The notes below the pieces were generated by a model that did no database searches, was not told where the DNA came from, and saw nothing but the letters and a program-made list of their open reading frames with translations. A stretch of DNA of 64,000 nucleotides from Arachis hypogaea (taxonomy: Eukaryota; Streptophyta; Magnoliopsida; Fabales; Fabaceae): assembly GCF_003086295.3 (NCBI RefSeq), contig NC_092048.1:104603276-104667275 (forward strand). Reading direction: 5' to 3'. A program made the translations under genes and the position numbers. Numbering within the stretch: the first letter of the stretch is position 1; each line of letters starts with the position of its first letter. Below, in pieces: positions 32,961 through 45,639 of the stretch.

Positions 32961-34457
32961 CCATCCATGAATCTATCAATTTAAATTTAAATACTAGCTT
33001 AACACTGCTGATTGTTTTTGCTTCCAAAAGCCTTAATAAAAAACATATTCAATGCATTAATAATATTAAAAAGATAAACGTTTTTTTTTTTGTTAGAGTT
33101 TTTCATTTTAACTCTTTTAAAAAATATAATTAAAATTCGCTTTAGTTAAATAATTTAATAAAAAGCGAAAATTAAATTCCAAGAAAAGTTATGGTATGGT
33201 ATGGGGTTCAAAAGGGAAGAGAATAACATATAAGAGCGTGCATGACTAGATACAGATACCACTGTTTAAGCGTGGACACACAAAAGACAACAGACAGACC
33301 TCAGAAGAACACAGCAGCGCAAGTGGGAGGGAGCCCAATGGAACAAAAGGAGAAACAAATTTTCCGGAAAAAGTTTGTAGGCACAATTAAAAAAATAATA
33401 ACACGTCAAAATAATGATTTTAACGGCACCTTTACCGGAAAAAGAAGGGTAAATAAATTAAGTAAATAGTGCCGAAATCGAATAACTGCGCTTCTTGTTC
33501 ATATATTCCTTACTACTATATAAGTTTTGAACCGAATGAACTGAGAGAACCTTGTGCTTCAATTCTAGCAGGTGTAATTTGACTAATTTCAGCAAAAATC
33601 GCCAAGTCTGTGTGTACTATTTGCGAAGGAAAAGCAACTGAAATGGAAGGAGAAATGATACGAGATATTCTATCATCAAACTCTGAATTCTGAAACTCTG
33701 AAAATCTAACTCTAACGGCCCTACTTGTTAACCACCGTTTAATCTCTGTAACATAAAAATTATGTATTTAAACAAAACAAAAGCATGCAGTTTGTTTTTA
33801 TTTGTTACCGGTTGGTGAGGTGATGGGTGATGACTGATGAGATAAGTAGATACCGGACGATAGACATTTACGAAACGCAGCAGTTTATACATCCAATAAT
33901 CAGATGACACGTGGAGTCGACAGAAGGCATACCAATCACGTGACATGACACTCTCTGTATCATATCAGTCTTCCACTTCCTTTGACTGAAAAGAGGTAAC
34001 CGCAAGTTGTGCCACTTTCAAGTTTCAACTCGACTAATACTCCATAATTACTTCAACAACCATTTCCATTTTGATTAAGCAAATTCATTATTAATTTTTT
34101 TTCTTATGATACTCTTAACATATATCATTAGGAGATGTTGGTAAAAATTTTAAGAATTTAGTTAATATATATTCTAAGAGTATCTATTAAAATTTTTTAT
34201 ATGAACAATATACAAAGTTTAAAAGTTTTATTAATAATAATTTTAATATGAGTACAAATGTCACATATTAAATTTAAATCCTACAAAGAAAATATAAAAT
34301 TGGTTAAGATTGGTAAATATTTTAACGTTTTATTAACTAGCCTTAAATTTAGATATTTTAAAACAATAAAGCATGTTTTGTGATATTTTAATGCATTAAA
34401 AAAGATAATTTAAAAAAAAAGAAATTAAGCACCATAAAAAGTAATGGAAAATATATA
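32961..34457. other. Upstream intergenic region of the AP2/ERF gene
   Basis: AT-rich. It contains a T run (33082-33091) and TTGACT/TTTGACTG-type W-box cores near 33980. No open frame with codon structure and no repeat family was recognised. Presumably distal promoter. It ends at the fold-back element starting near 34458. Confidence 0.4.
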
Positions 34458-35142
34458 AGGTAATTCAATCATTTGAGGATTAAAATCACACAAATATCCT
34501 AAAGTGAATTAGCTTACATGTATGTTCTAAAATAAATCTATATAAATTTATATTTTTTCAATGTAGATTTAATTTACTATATATGCTATATCAATAGTAA
34601 ATCGAATTAATTTGATTTAATTTACTATTCTGCAACATATACATGTAAATCGAATCTAGTTGATTTAATTTACTACTGATACAAATTATTGACATATCGT
34701 ATATTAACTTTAAAATATAAACGTCAATAAGAAAATACCCCCATTTAGCTAGATTGAAATAAAATATCAAAAAAATCAAAACGAATAAGAATAGAAATCT
34801 AACTTTTGTGTTGTAGTTTAAATTTCAAAAAATCTACACTACAAAAATATGGCCGATTAGCTACTACAAAAAGAGTCGTAAAATCATCGCTAATCTGACG
34901 CAAAATATAATTTGTGATGGATTAGCTACTGCCTAGCAACCAATGCTTTCCTCGCTAATTACAAGTTGCAGATCAGTGATGCAAACATAATAGTCGCTAA
35001 TTCGTTCGAAAAAATTTTTAGCGACTGAATAGATAGTCGCAAATACATCACTAAATTAAAAGCTAATTCCATAAAAGAAATAGACTAAAAGGTAGTCACT
35101 GATTAATGACAAACTCTATCGCAGCAGACTCATCGCTAACTC

Positions 35143-36770
35143 TATCAGAGGTTGCTGAGGTGCTTTGAAATGATGTCTAGGTTGAGCATTAACTTTGAGA
35201 AATCCAACTTGATACCGGTGAACTGCAGCCAGGAGTGGGTAAGACGAATGTGTCAGTTACTTGGTAGTCAGGAGGCAGCCTTACCGGTGAGGAATCTTGG
35301 TATTAGTCTAGGAGAAAATCCGCGGCTGGTAAAAACTTGGAAGCTGGTTATAGATAAAGTGGAAGAGGAACTCAGCTTGTGGAAAGCAAAGGTTCTAAGT
35401 AAGGCTGGAAAGTTGGTACTCATTAAGTCGGTAATCAATAGCCTGCCTGTTTATTACTTGAGCTTGTATAAGATGCCAAATGCAGTTGCTCAAAGAATCA
35501 TTTCTCTACAGTGGAGGTTTTTCTAGGGAAAGGAGGATGGACGGCCTGGAATGGCTCTCGTGAAGTGGGAGATGATTCAGGCACCTAAGAAGCTAGGAGG
35601 ATTGGGGGTGGGTGATGCGGTAATCCGTAATGCAGCTTTACTGTTTAAATGGTGGTGGCATTTTTCAAAGGAGGATTGTCCCCTATGGAAGAAGATTGTA
35701 TGCTCTTGTAATAGCTTGAACCCAAATCACTTGCTGTCAACTCAGAAACTACCAGAAAGAGGAGAACCGTGGAGAGACATATGTCAAGTGCAAATAAAAG
35801 AGTAACATGTAAGGCAGAAGATGATTGATGACCTTGCTATGGAAGTAGGGGATGGTAGATCTACCATATTTTGGGAGGATACATGGCTCCAAGTGGAAAA
35901 GTTGAAAGACTCCTTTTAGAGACTCTTCTTGGTTTCAAACTAAAAAGGATCAGTAATTGAGGATTGCGAGTTCTAGGATGGGATTGAGTGGGTTTGGCAC
36001 TTTCAATGGAGGAGGGAACTACGTCAATGGGAGATAGATACTTTGGACCAGATGCTTCTTGTCTTGCAATCTATTAAATTGATAGCAGAAGTGCAGGATA
36101 GAGTCGTGTGGAAATTTGACAAGGAAGGTGTTTATTCAACTAACTCATTTGTGCAAGTCGTGCAGGAAGAGACGTTGGATGCGGAGCTTCTGAGATTCAG
36201 ATTCACAAAGAAAATTTAGAGAGGTTCAGTTCCACCTCGAGTCGAGTTGTTCACTTGGTTTGTGTTGGTAGGCCGAGTCAATACAAAGGACCGGCTAAAT
36301 CGGTTGGGAATCTTACCACAGAATGATAATGTGTGTGTTGTGCAAGAAAGATATTGAAAATATACAACACTTGTTTATTACTTGTGAGTACTCTTGGCAG
36401 GTGTGGTGTGCATGGATCTCAGAATTTGGACAGGTGTGGACTGCCTCCGGTACTCTAAAAGAGCACTTTGAGAGTTAGAGATCAATGTCAATGAGAAAAG
36501 AGAGGCATAAGTTTTGGCTAGTTGGGTTCTTCTCAGCTATATGGAACATTTGGTTACGTTGGAATGATGCTATATTTCAGAGCAAGACAACAGGAGTCAT
36601 TGATTGTGTGGCTCAAACTTTCTCATGTGCTGCAGCATGGTATGGTAGATAATCCATGTTGTTGATGGCTATGCCAAAGATGACATTGAAATTATTTTTT
36701 TATTTTGCTGTTTGTTTCTTTGCTCCACCTAAGTGTTGAGCTCTTTAGTTCAAAAAAAAATAAAAGAAAA
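35143..36770 (+). pseudogene. LINE (L1-type) 3' fragment: end of reverse transcriptase and zf-RVT
   Basis: The + strand reads the C-terminal part of a plant non-LTR reverse transcriptase: LSINFEKSNLIPVN, then VRNLGISLG and AGKLVLIKSVINSLPVYYLS, and after a stop PKKLGGLGVGDAVIRNAAL. The zinc-binding domain follows (SVPPRVELFTWFVL, then VLCKKDIENIQHLFITCEYS). It ends with an A-rich tail (36750-36775). There are multiple stops and at least one frameshift. The 5' part is missing, as usual for LINE copies. I could not define a target duplication. It lies inside CACTA-1. Confidence 0.85.
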
Positions 36771-37066
36771 GTATATACATATAGCAATAAGAAAATGCAG
36801 AAATATTAACTTCATCATGTTTTCAAGAACAAAAGAATAAATAACTAAATACAAAATAATCAAACAATGATATGATGAAAAGTAGATACCACGGCAACCC
36901 ATTACACTTACAATGTAACATACAAATGGACAAGTTCAAACTCATTAAATTGTTATTTGTGATTAGCAAACGGAATAATAGGAGTAGATATGCATGTTTA
37001 CCGCGCCATCTAAGGACTCAATAGCACTGTTGATTAATTTAGAATAACAATTGAATGCCTGTTCAC

Positions 37067-38534
37067 CTGAAGAACAAATGTCACTCCAACAATTTCCATG
37101 AAGAGACGATTCTTAGTCACTCCCTTGAAGACATTCATTTGATCTATTTTTCTACATTGAACTCGTTAAATATCTGAGTCAAAACATTACAACAACAACT
37201 ATCCCAATAAGAATCTGGTATTCTGTATAATATTGCACTATAAAGTTATTTTGTTGCAAGGGAAGGGGTTGGGACAGAGACACATTGTATAAAGAAATCG
37301 CAGATTTATCTCCAAATTAAATAATTAATTAAATAGGTTTTCACTACTTACTTGGCATAGAATGAATGTGTTGAATATTAAAGTATTCTTCACTTGTAAG
37401 GAGTGAGATTTAGAATATTGATCATCACCTAGATTAATACTTTGCCAACCAAAATTAAGAATGAGAAGAATGGTCACTTGATAGATAGCCCGGGAAAGCA
37501 AATATATAAAAGATCATAAAGTGACAGGATCCAAAGAGGCATATGTAATATGTTTCCAGGCTACACACAAATGAATGATGATCTACAACAGGACAGTGTG
37601 CAAGTTTAATTTCTCGGCACAGTATTAAGAATGATGTACTCTAGCTACTACCTGTATGATTAAGTTCCTCCACATGACATTAGTTTTAAGAGATTCCCTA
37701 AAAGATCGAGCAAGAGCACAGGGTGTGAAATTAAGGCGAGAGACATTCTAAAATGCAGAAATCAGATCCAAATGAAGCAATACAAACCTTCAGCCAACTG
37801 GTGATATGCGCATATGGCTGTCAGTTGGTGGTTCCATAGCTAGTGCAAGGGCTCCAAGAGTGTCCATGATCAGGTTAACCCACAAAAGTTGCATGTAAGC
37901 AAATTAAACCAAAACTAAACTTAACATATAACTGCAAATTAAAGAGTGAGGAAATGGTGGTTCACTTGAACTACATTTAAAGGAACTTCTTCAGCAGATA
38001 CCGTGGCCACAACATTCATTACAAGAGCAGCAATGTTAACAGTGAGCTGGAACTGAATGAAATTACCCGCACAAACACACAAAACAGTTTAATTAATTAT
38101 AAACAGATGATCATGCATGTGGTTTGGGTTAGTTACCTTTACTACTGATGCCAAGTTATCATCAAGAATTATAATATCATAGCTTTCTTTTGCAACTTCA
38201 GTTTCTTGGATGCTCATAGAAAGACCATTATCTGCCTAAAAGGAACATAGCAAAAGACGGTCTTGAACTATAAGTATAAGCAAAAAAATATACAATTAAA
38301 GATCCAAAGATGGAAGACTGCCTCGCTTTTTCTCAAAATTGAAGGGGAAGACATGGAGAACTGTCGAATTTGATCTGGTAAGATCAAAATTCATCCCCAA
38401 TTGCCATGAATCGATTAATTAAGTTCATCTTCAAAACCAATACATCAATACATACATATATACCAACAAGCTAACTAATTAGTAGGACCAACCTTCACGG
38501 CCCAAGAAAGAATTGCCTTCTCGGTTGGGGATCC
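37067..38534 (-). pseudogene. ACA: Captured fragment of an autoinhibited Ca2+-ATPase gene (P2B type)
   Basis: Six exon-like blocks on the minus strand in correct order. They are: 38534-38487 GSPTEKAILSWAVK; about 38402-38318 MNFDLTRSNSTVLHVFPFN; 38235-38137 exactly 33 codons (ADNGLSMSIQETEVAKES, then IIILDDNLASVVK); 38052-37966 exactly 29 codons (FQLTVNIAALVMNVVAT, then VPLNVVQ); 37888-37788 [20 protein letters not shown]; and 37173-37067 MNVFKGVTKNRLFM with VTFVLQ. Several keep GT/AG intron borders, so it was captured as DNA. These belong to the nucleotide-binding, phosphorylation and C-terminal membrane parts of plasma-membrane or endomembrane Ca2+ pumps. Exons between block 2 and block 3 are missing, and the last block has two in-frame stops. 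Not functional as a pump. Confidence 0.88.
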
Positions 38535-41500
38535 TGAAATTTGAGTTGCTGCTGGCCTGTTACTGCGTGGAGCCTTGCCGGAGAGGACGACGAAGACAAA
38601 GAAGCGCTAAGAGGAAGGGAGAGGAAAAGGAAAGGGTCACGGGATGCAAGCCAGGGTTGGTGCTGTCTGGCAGCGCCGATGGCGGAACAACAGGAGGACG
38701 ATAGGGGACGCTGAGTCTTTGACTGGATGTGGGAGACTGATTTTCGGCACAGGAGGTATGGAGGAGACAATATCAACGAGGGTTAGGTCATTTTGAGTTG
38801 TTTTAAGCAATATTTTTTATTTGTCTTTCTGTTTTTAAGAAAGTGGCTACAATGATAATGACAAAAGAAAATTACTATTAAAATAATAAAATTTTCCATT
38901 TTTGGTTTAAAGTATTGAAGATGGCGCTCGTACGTATATGAAATAATGAAAAAGGCACTTATACGTGTATTTTTTATTTTTGAAATTAAGCGCTTTTTTT
39001 TAATTTTGAGTCATTATAATTTTTTTGTTTTCAAATTTTTATTTTGATTTTTTTAAAAACGAATTTAAATTTTAAAAAATATTTTATAGGATAAATAAAA
39101 ATTTTTTAATAAATAGAAAAATATTTTATATAAATGTCAATGATTTTATATTAAAATAAATAAATTAAAATCATTTGTATTATTATTTTAATTTAAAAAT
39201 ATTTTTATATTTTATAATTTATGTATCCATAACTAAAATCTCATAAATCATCTCAATTTAAATATACATTATTAGATACTTTGTATATAAAAAATTATTT
39301 AAAGTATAATTTATAGAACAATATATATTACATAAACAAATAGTAAGTATTCACTATTCGAATCTCATCTCGACATCTCGTGTATGCAACAATTCATTGA
39401 CTAGTGACAAACTATTAAACATAACTCAGATACGTAACATATTAATTCTTAACTTGTCGAGTTAAGAAATACCATAAAAAAAAATAAAAATGGTAAAGAT
39501 ATATTTGAGTTAAGAACCCCAAAATTTATAATAGTAACTCACATTAATCTCTCAATGATTTCTATGAACAACATGTTAATTTTGCACATTAATTTGTTAA
39601 GATTTGGGTTCCTTGTCTAGGTTTCATGTGACTTAGATCTACTAGACCTCCTATAACTTTGACGGACTCCCAACATCCTCACGAAGACGATAATAACAAG
39701 CTTAATTTGAAAAATTTGGAATTTTGGAACAGCAATCAAGCTTCTGAAAGCTCTAATAGGTTTTGATCACATTGAACCTGAGCAAAGAATATTGGAAAAA
39801 ACTCCAATTTTTTGGGGGTGAACAATTTAAAAAAAAAAATTAGCCACAAAAAAATATTTTAAGTTTACCGTGTTACTTTTTTTTTTAGGAGTTGGTCGGA
39901 TTTCAAGTCGAATTCACAAAAATAAATATATTAGTTTATTTAAAAAAAAAAAAACATAAGAGGCATCAGTTTGGTCTGGGAGTCGGCTAGCTTAATTTGC
40001 TATTTTTCTAGTTAATTGAACTAAGTTGTTTAGACTTGTATTTTTACGAGTTTGATTTTAGAGTCAAATACTCATCTATTTAAGTCAAGTATACGAGCTA
40101 GTTCGACGGATTTGGCTCATTTTGACGATCCTAATTAATACAAGAGCTAACTCAGATTAATCTTTATTGAATGAATTCCAAAATAATTCTAATTAATAAT
40201 AAAATTTGTACAATTATATGCAAATAAATCCTCATATATAATAATTTAATTATCTTATCTATTATATATTTTTCTAGTATAGTTTGTGGTTGAAAATTAT
40301 CAATATTATGTCACATTTTCTAAAAATATTAAATTTTTATACTTGTCATTAAATTATATTAATTTCAAACAGTAAACTTCTCATTAAAAATAACAACAAA
40401 TTTGTGATATAATTGGAAAAAAATCTTTTTTAAGAAAAAAGCTTTTAATTTGTGTTGTTTGTGAAAGTTTTTAGAATTAACATCTTGCTAGAATATTGTA
40501 AGTTATTAGTTATTAAAAATTAGTTAGCTAATTATTAGTCACGACTTTGGGACTTTAATTATTCTCTCATTTAAAATAGCTTTAGATTAGTAAAAAAATT
40601 GTGACAAATTACATTATCATTACATTGTTATTATATGTAACAATCAAGATAAAAATTTATAAATATTTGTAAATTTATTTATTTTCTCAATCTTATTTAA
40701 TTTGAAGCAGATGTAAAAATTTAAATTTAAATAACTCTTTTTTCGCATAATTTTAATTGCTAATTTTTTTAAATTTTATATTTAATATTTTATTATCATC
40801 ATTAGTTTCATTATTCTTTTAAAATTTTTTATTTTTATTTTCATTATTTTCATTCTCCATACACATATCTATCATTATGTTTTTTTATTAAGTGGAAAAA
40901 AGATAGAAAAAGAGTACTACATGTACTCAGTAGAATAATGAAGACAATAAGGATATAAGCTATGTGTAAAATAAAAAGGTAACTGTAAAGAGAAGGAAGG
41001 AAAATTAACTGATAATTATATTTTTGACCAATTTTTAAAATGACAGTTATATTAATCAAAGACAATAATAATTATACATATATAAAGAATAAAAAGAGAA
41101 AAGGATAGTGTATAATATGATGAGATGATATAATCAAAATAAAAATTAATAATTTTAAAAAATAATAAAATTAAAGATAATTAAAGATGTTTAAGATAAG
41201 ATTGAAGAAATACATTTTTTTATCTATTAGAATTATAGACGGAGATAAAAAATGATTTGCATATAAATTTTTAAATTTGTTTCTAATTAAATAGGATTGA
41301 GAAAATAAATAAATGTAATAATATTTATAAGTAACTAATCTTTAAATAATATTAGTAAGTGTTTATATTGATTTTGTTACATATAATAACAACCTAATAT
41401 TTTTTTTAATCTTAGTTTTTAATTTAAATTTATTTATTTTATGGATTTTACATGTTAAATAATTTAATATATTTTATCTTTTTTATAAATTTATTTTTAA

Positions 41501-41570
41501 TTATTAATATTAAGTTTATAATTTTAAAATAAAAATATCAAATTAATTTCTTAAACTCAATAGAAAAACG
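38535..41570. other. Interior of CACTA-1, no gene recognised
   Basis: 38535-38790 is GC-richer, with short open frames on both strands of unknown origin, possibly the 5' end of a captured gene. 38800-41570 is very AT-rich with no coding signal and many T or A runs. An inverted pair of longer segments around 40620-40760 and 41270-41450 (ATAATATTTATAAGTAACTA-type sequence) suggests an old palindromic insert there. Confidence 0.4.
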
Positions 41571-42695
41571 GCTGAACAGGTACGATAGTATCTGGTGAGC
41601 CGCTAGTTAAAGTAATGACGGAATAAGGACTAACGTTTTTCCTCACAAATTAATAACAACATGAAATAAGCAAAGAAAATCTATCAGTTGTTAAGCGGTC
41701 GCTAATTCCTCACTAAATAAGCTTTTGATTAGTGACTCAATTGCAACCAGTTACTTCTAAAAAATTCTTGATTAGCTTTGGATTTGTTATAACTCTGCGA
41801 GGATCTCCAACGAGATTAGCGAGTAATTTACTACAAAATAGCTAGGATATAGCTTTTGCTTTGCGACAAGATTGCAGTTGCCAAGTCGCTCGCTAAATTA
41901 AACTTGCGACAAGTGTATTTTGCCTGCTAATCAATGACTTGAAATCAGCGAATGAAGTATGTCAGTTATTAAACGGTCGCAAATTTCTCACTGCTTAGGT
42001 CCTAGGCGCTTAATATTCGTATTTCCACTTTAGCGACTAATTAGCAAGGAACACTTCCCTAGCTGAATGATTTATCTGTTGCGACGAGTTAGTGACGACT
42101 ATTTTCTGTTGCTACCCTAATTTTGAATTTTACAATCTCATGCGACAAATTAGCGAGAAACTAGTTGCTCACTAAAAAATAAAAACTTTGGTGACAAATT
42201 AGCTAGAAAATTGTCCATCACAAAATATATTTCAAGTCTTTGAGACGGATTAGCTAGGAACATTGTTCCTCACTAATTAGCCTTTTCGCAGAAAGTTTAT
42301 TTAGCGCGAACTAGTGTGTGAATTGTTTCTCGCTAATTGTATATCAAACATTTGCGACGGAACAGTGACAATAATATCCCTCACTACTTTACTTTTATTC
42401 AATTGAACCTCTAAGTGACTAATTTGCTAGAACATTGTCACTCGCTAATTAATTTGTGACAAATTAGCGAGAAAATTTTTTCGCTCTTTTTTAGCTACAA
42501 AAGCCAATTTGCGAGAAATAAACTTACTCGTGAATCTCTCGCTACTCAGTCACTTTTCTCAAGTTCGGATAGTATGAGACCGCTCATTATTTTTGACGTT
42601 AGTGCGTCACTAATTCCTCGTAAGTTAGTGACGGATTAGTGACAAAAAATATTTCTTGCAAAAAGTCGTCGCTAATTTGTCAAATTCTTGTAGTG
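41571..42695. repeat. Right subterminal repeat region of CACTA-1
   Basis: Over 1.1 kb is filled with variants of TTAGCGAC, GCGACAAATTAGC and TCGCTAAT in both orientations. This is the typical subterminal binding-site array of CACTA transposons. The left counterpart is short (34860-35140) because the LINE fragment begins there. Confidence 0.8.
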
Positions 42696-43693
42696 TTACA
42701 TTTTTATAAATTTATAAATGTAAAACAGAACATTAAACAATTTCTAAAACTTCATTAAAATTCATAATTTGACTCATTGGCAGCTAAAAAATTATTATCG
42801 GGATTTTTGATGTAAAAAAATTAATATAAAGTATAGTCTTTCAATGTGGCATAGAAGTTAAAACTTGAATATAAACTTGAATTAAAAGTAACTGATAGTT
42901 ATACAATATGTAATTTGAGAAATAATTAAAATACTATATCAATTAAATTATCATTTAATTTGTAAAATTAAGTATAGAACTTATTGCTTTGATGACGTTA
43001 CTTCTAACTTGGATTTTTTCAGAGCATAAAATCATCAAAACATAAGTTTTATACTTAATTTCATAAATTAAATGATAATTTAATTGATATAGTATTTTAA
43101 TTGTTTCTGTAAGATATTGTATAAATATAGTTGGTCAATTTATATATTGTATAAGTATCTGTTATTTTTTACTCTGAAAAAATTTCAATTTTAACTCCTA
43201 TGCCATTTTGGAGGGCTATACTTTATATTAATTTTTTCAACATCAAAAGTCCCAATAATAATTTTTTAGATACTAATGAGTCAAATGATGATTTTAATGA
43301 ATTTTTAGAAATCATTTAATATTCCGTTTTATATTCATAAGTTTATAAATATGTAGATTTTCTGAAATTTGAACTAAAACACAAAAGTTGAATTTCTACT
43401 CTTATTCGCTTTGATTTTTTTTTTATATATTTTATTTGAATCTAAATGGGGGTATTTCTTTATTAACATTTATGTTTTAAAAGTAATATGAAAATGTCAA
43501 TAATCTGTATCACTACTAAATCGACATATATCTGTTGCAGAAGTAGTTGATTCGATTTACATTGAAAAAATATAAATCGAATTTAGTTTATTTGATTTAT
43601 ATAGAAATAAAATCAGACATGCATATAAGCCATTTTATTTTAAGATATTTGTGTAATATTGATCCTATTTGATTTGTTTGTGTGATTTACCCA

Positions 43694-44762
43694 AATATAT
43701 ACTTTGAGATAGATATGATTACATTATAATATATTAAAAATTAATCATGTTAGATGTACACTAAAATTAACCATTAATATAAAATACATATTAAAATATA
43801 AAATATATTAAAAATAAATTAAGCTATATATATTTATATATAAATACACTATGACTGATTATATATATATATATATATATATTCTTATTAAAAATTCATT
43901 GTATTAGAACTTTGACTAATTTTAGATGATTCTACTATGTGTACATTCTTTAATTTTAATTGACACTACTTTAACACCAATATAAGAATATACTTATTCA
44001 CTAGAATAATATTCACTAAAAAATAAAGTTAAAATTAAAAGTAAAAGATAGTCATAATAAAAAAATATAAAGAGACTAACTAAATCTATACAACATGTGA
44101 GTTAGAAAATAATTAAAACATGCCAATGAAATTATTATTTAATTTATAAAATTAATAGTTATATAAAAATATCATGATGCCGTTGTTAGTTATTTCAAAC
44201 TTTGAAAAACTAAGTTTGAACCCTTTTGCAACCTTAGAAAGTTATATTTTAAATTAAATTTTTCAATATAAAAAATCTCTATAATAATATTGATGCCAAT
44301 GAATTAAAATATAATTTTTAATTATTTTTAAGTATAATTTTTAACTATAAATTTATAAATTTATCAAAATACAAAATTTTTAAAATTTGAACTAAAACAT
44401 AATTTAAATTTTTTTCTTATTAGTGTTAATTTTGTTTTTTGTTTTATTTGAATCTTTATTAATACTTTTTTTTAGAGTAAATAAGAAATGTAGCTCTTAG
44501 AGAGTAGAAATGTCAATAAGCTCTTGAAGAGCAGTGTAGTGTAACACATTATTCATATCATATCTTTTTCCTTCGATTTTCTGGAGAAAGTGACTTCAAA
44601 ATTGCTTTCTACTTTATTTTTGCAGTCTAACCCTGCAAAATTGAGATATAATACATAAAAATATAATTCTTCCGACCATTGCATAAATTAGTAAATAAAA
44701 AGTTTTATTTAAATAAAAATTCTTTATTTAGAGGCGACTTTTGGTAGATTATATAAGATTAT
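43694..44762. other. AT-rich spacer with a diverged half copy of P1
   Basis: A TA run at 43858-43880. The stretch about 44070-44470 is a diverged direct relative of the right arm of P1 (43070-43445). Shared words include AATTTGAACTAAAACA, TTTATAAATTTAT/TTTATAAATATG, and TATTTGAATC. No gene. Confidence 0.55.
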
Positions 44763-45120
44763 TACTACAAGAGACACGTCGAATAGCGGCAGTTTTTTTT
44801 TTTTGGAAAATTGTGGCAGTTTTGAACTGCCGCAGAATACATACCAACAGTTCAAAAAGCGATGCGATTTAGGGCATGGGCATGTGATTTTGCGGCAGTT
44901 TACAAGAATCGCTAATATAATCGCTACAAATCAAATAAATGATTTTGCGGCAGTTGCAAAACTGCTGCCATTTTAGTAAATGGATTTTAAAAATAATTTG
45001 CAGCGGTTTTGAAAGTAGCAAATTTATGTGGTTTTTATAAAAGATGTGACTGTTTTGAACGGCCGCAGTTTCATACATGACATTTAAAAAAATGACTAAT
45101 TGCAATAGTTTATACCATTT
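44763..45120. repeat. CACTA-like terminus with GCGGCAGTT subterminal repeats
   Basis: Starts TACTACAAGAGACACGTCG, close to a CACTA end (CACTACAAGA) with the first base changed. It is followed by repeated GCGGCAGTTT / AACTGCCGC units in both orientations to about 45070. No matching opposite end was found before 50850, so this is a single end or a remnant. Confidence 0.5.
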
Positions 45121-45474
45121 TTTTCTGTAACTTATTTTATTTATATCATATTTTATTAAACTTAAAATATTAGCATTAAAGAACACTAAATAAACAATAT
45201 TAAGTAAAATAAGCTAAAATCCAAAGCTCATAAAAATCCATAAAATAAACTAATTCCAAAATCTAAAATGGTAAAATCACCATATTTGAGGAATCATTGT
45301 CATCATTCTCACCCATATTTTGGTCCTCCCTCACAAATTGATAATCTATTCTTAAATAACATGAATTATTGCATTCAATAAGAAGAAAAACAAATAAGCA
45401 TTTCATAAAACACCCGAAATGCTTGAGAATTTGAAACAATTCAATTAAGAGAAATCAAAAGTGCTTCCACATAC

Positions 45475-45570
45475 TTCATTGTTTCTTCAAGTGCTCCGGG
45501 AAGCCTATGCTCCTCATTGAATGTAGGAATCAAGGAAATGTACTTTTCTGCTGGTTCAACATGTGGGCAT
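45475..45570 (-). pseudogene. ALG5: Captured exon of dolichyl-phosphate glucosyltransferase
   Basis: A 96-bp exon bounded by TTTTAG on its 5' side and GTATGT on its 3' side. The minus strand reads PHVEPAEKYISLIP and FNEEHRLPGALEET, the start of the glycosyltransferase domain of ALG5. ALG5 makes dolichyl-phosphate glucose for N-glycan assembly at the ER. Only this exon is recognisable; an upstream Lys/Glu-rich stretch (about 45600-45720) may be a coiled-coil from a CACTA second protein, weakly supported. It is not a functional gene. It probably belongs to the CACTA-like remnant starting at 44763. Confidence 0.75.
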
Positions 45571-45639
45571 CTAAAAGGCACCGCCATCTGTCGATATTTT
45601 TGTAGTGCTACTTCATCCTCCACTACCTTTCTTTTCAAT

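Larger units (their letters stand above)
34837..42695. mobile_element. CACTA-1, non-autonomous CACTA transposon with host gene cargo
   Basis: The left end is CACTACAAAAATATGGCCGA; the right end, read inward, is CACTACAAGAATTTGACAAA. Both are followed by dense subterminal GCTAATT/TTAGCGAC motifs (34860-35140 and 41570-42690). Flanking triplets are CTA (34834-34836) and TTA (42696-42698); the matching sequence in the other palindrome arm reads TCTACAT, so CTA is the ancestral site and the right copy has one substitution. No TNPA- or TNPD-like transposase seen. Cargo: LINE fragment and Ca2+-ATPase exons. Confidence 0.85.
34458..43693. mobile_element. Palindromic fold-back element P1 (about 1.37 kb) split by CACTA-1
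   Basis: The left outer segment 34458-34836 and the right segment 42699-43693 form one long imperfect palindrome when CACTA-1 is removed, with the centre near 43000. For example ATACCCCCATTTAG at about 34735 faces CTAAATGGGGGTAT at about 43445. CACAAATATCC near the left end faces GATATTTGTGT near the right. No coding content. The outer ends look like GGTAA/TTACC. Superfamily is uncertain; long inverted repeats without a gene are common among Mutator-like fold-backs. Arms of about 680 bp. Confidence 0.75.

Noticed and set aside
37067..38534. Functional Ca2+-ATPase gene
   Set aside because: Most of the pump is missing, the last block has in-frame stops, and the fragment lies between CACTA ends.
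34837..42695. Rejecting CACTA-1 because flanking triplets differ (CTA and TTA)
   Set aside because: The opposite palindrome arm shows the original site as CTA, so one base change in the right copy explains the mismatch and the element call stands.
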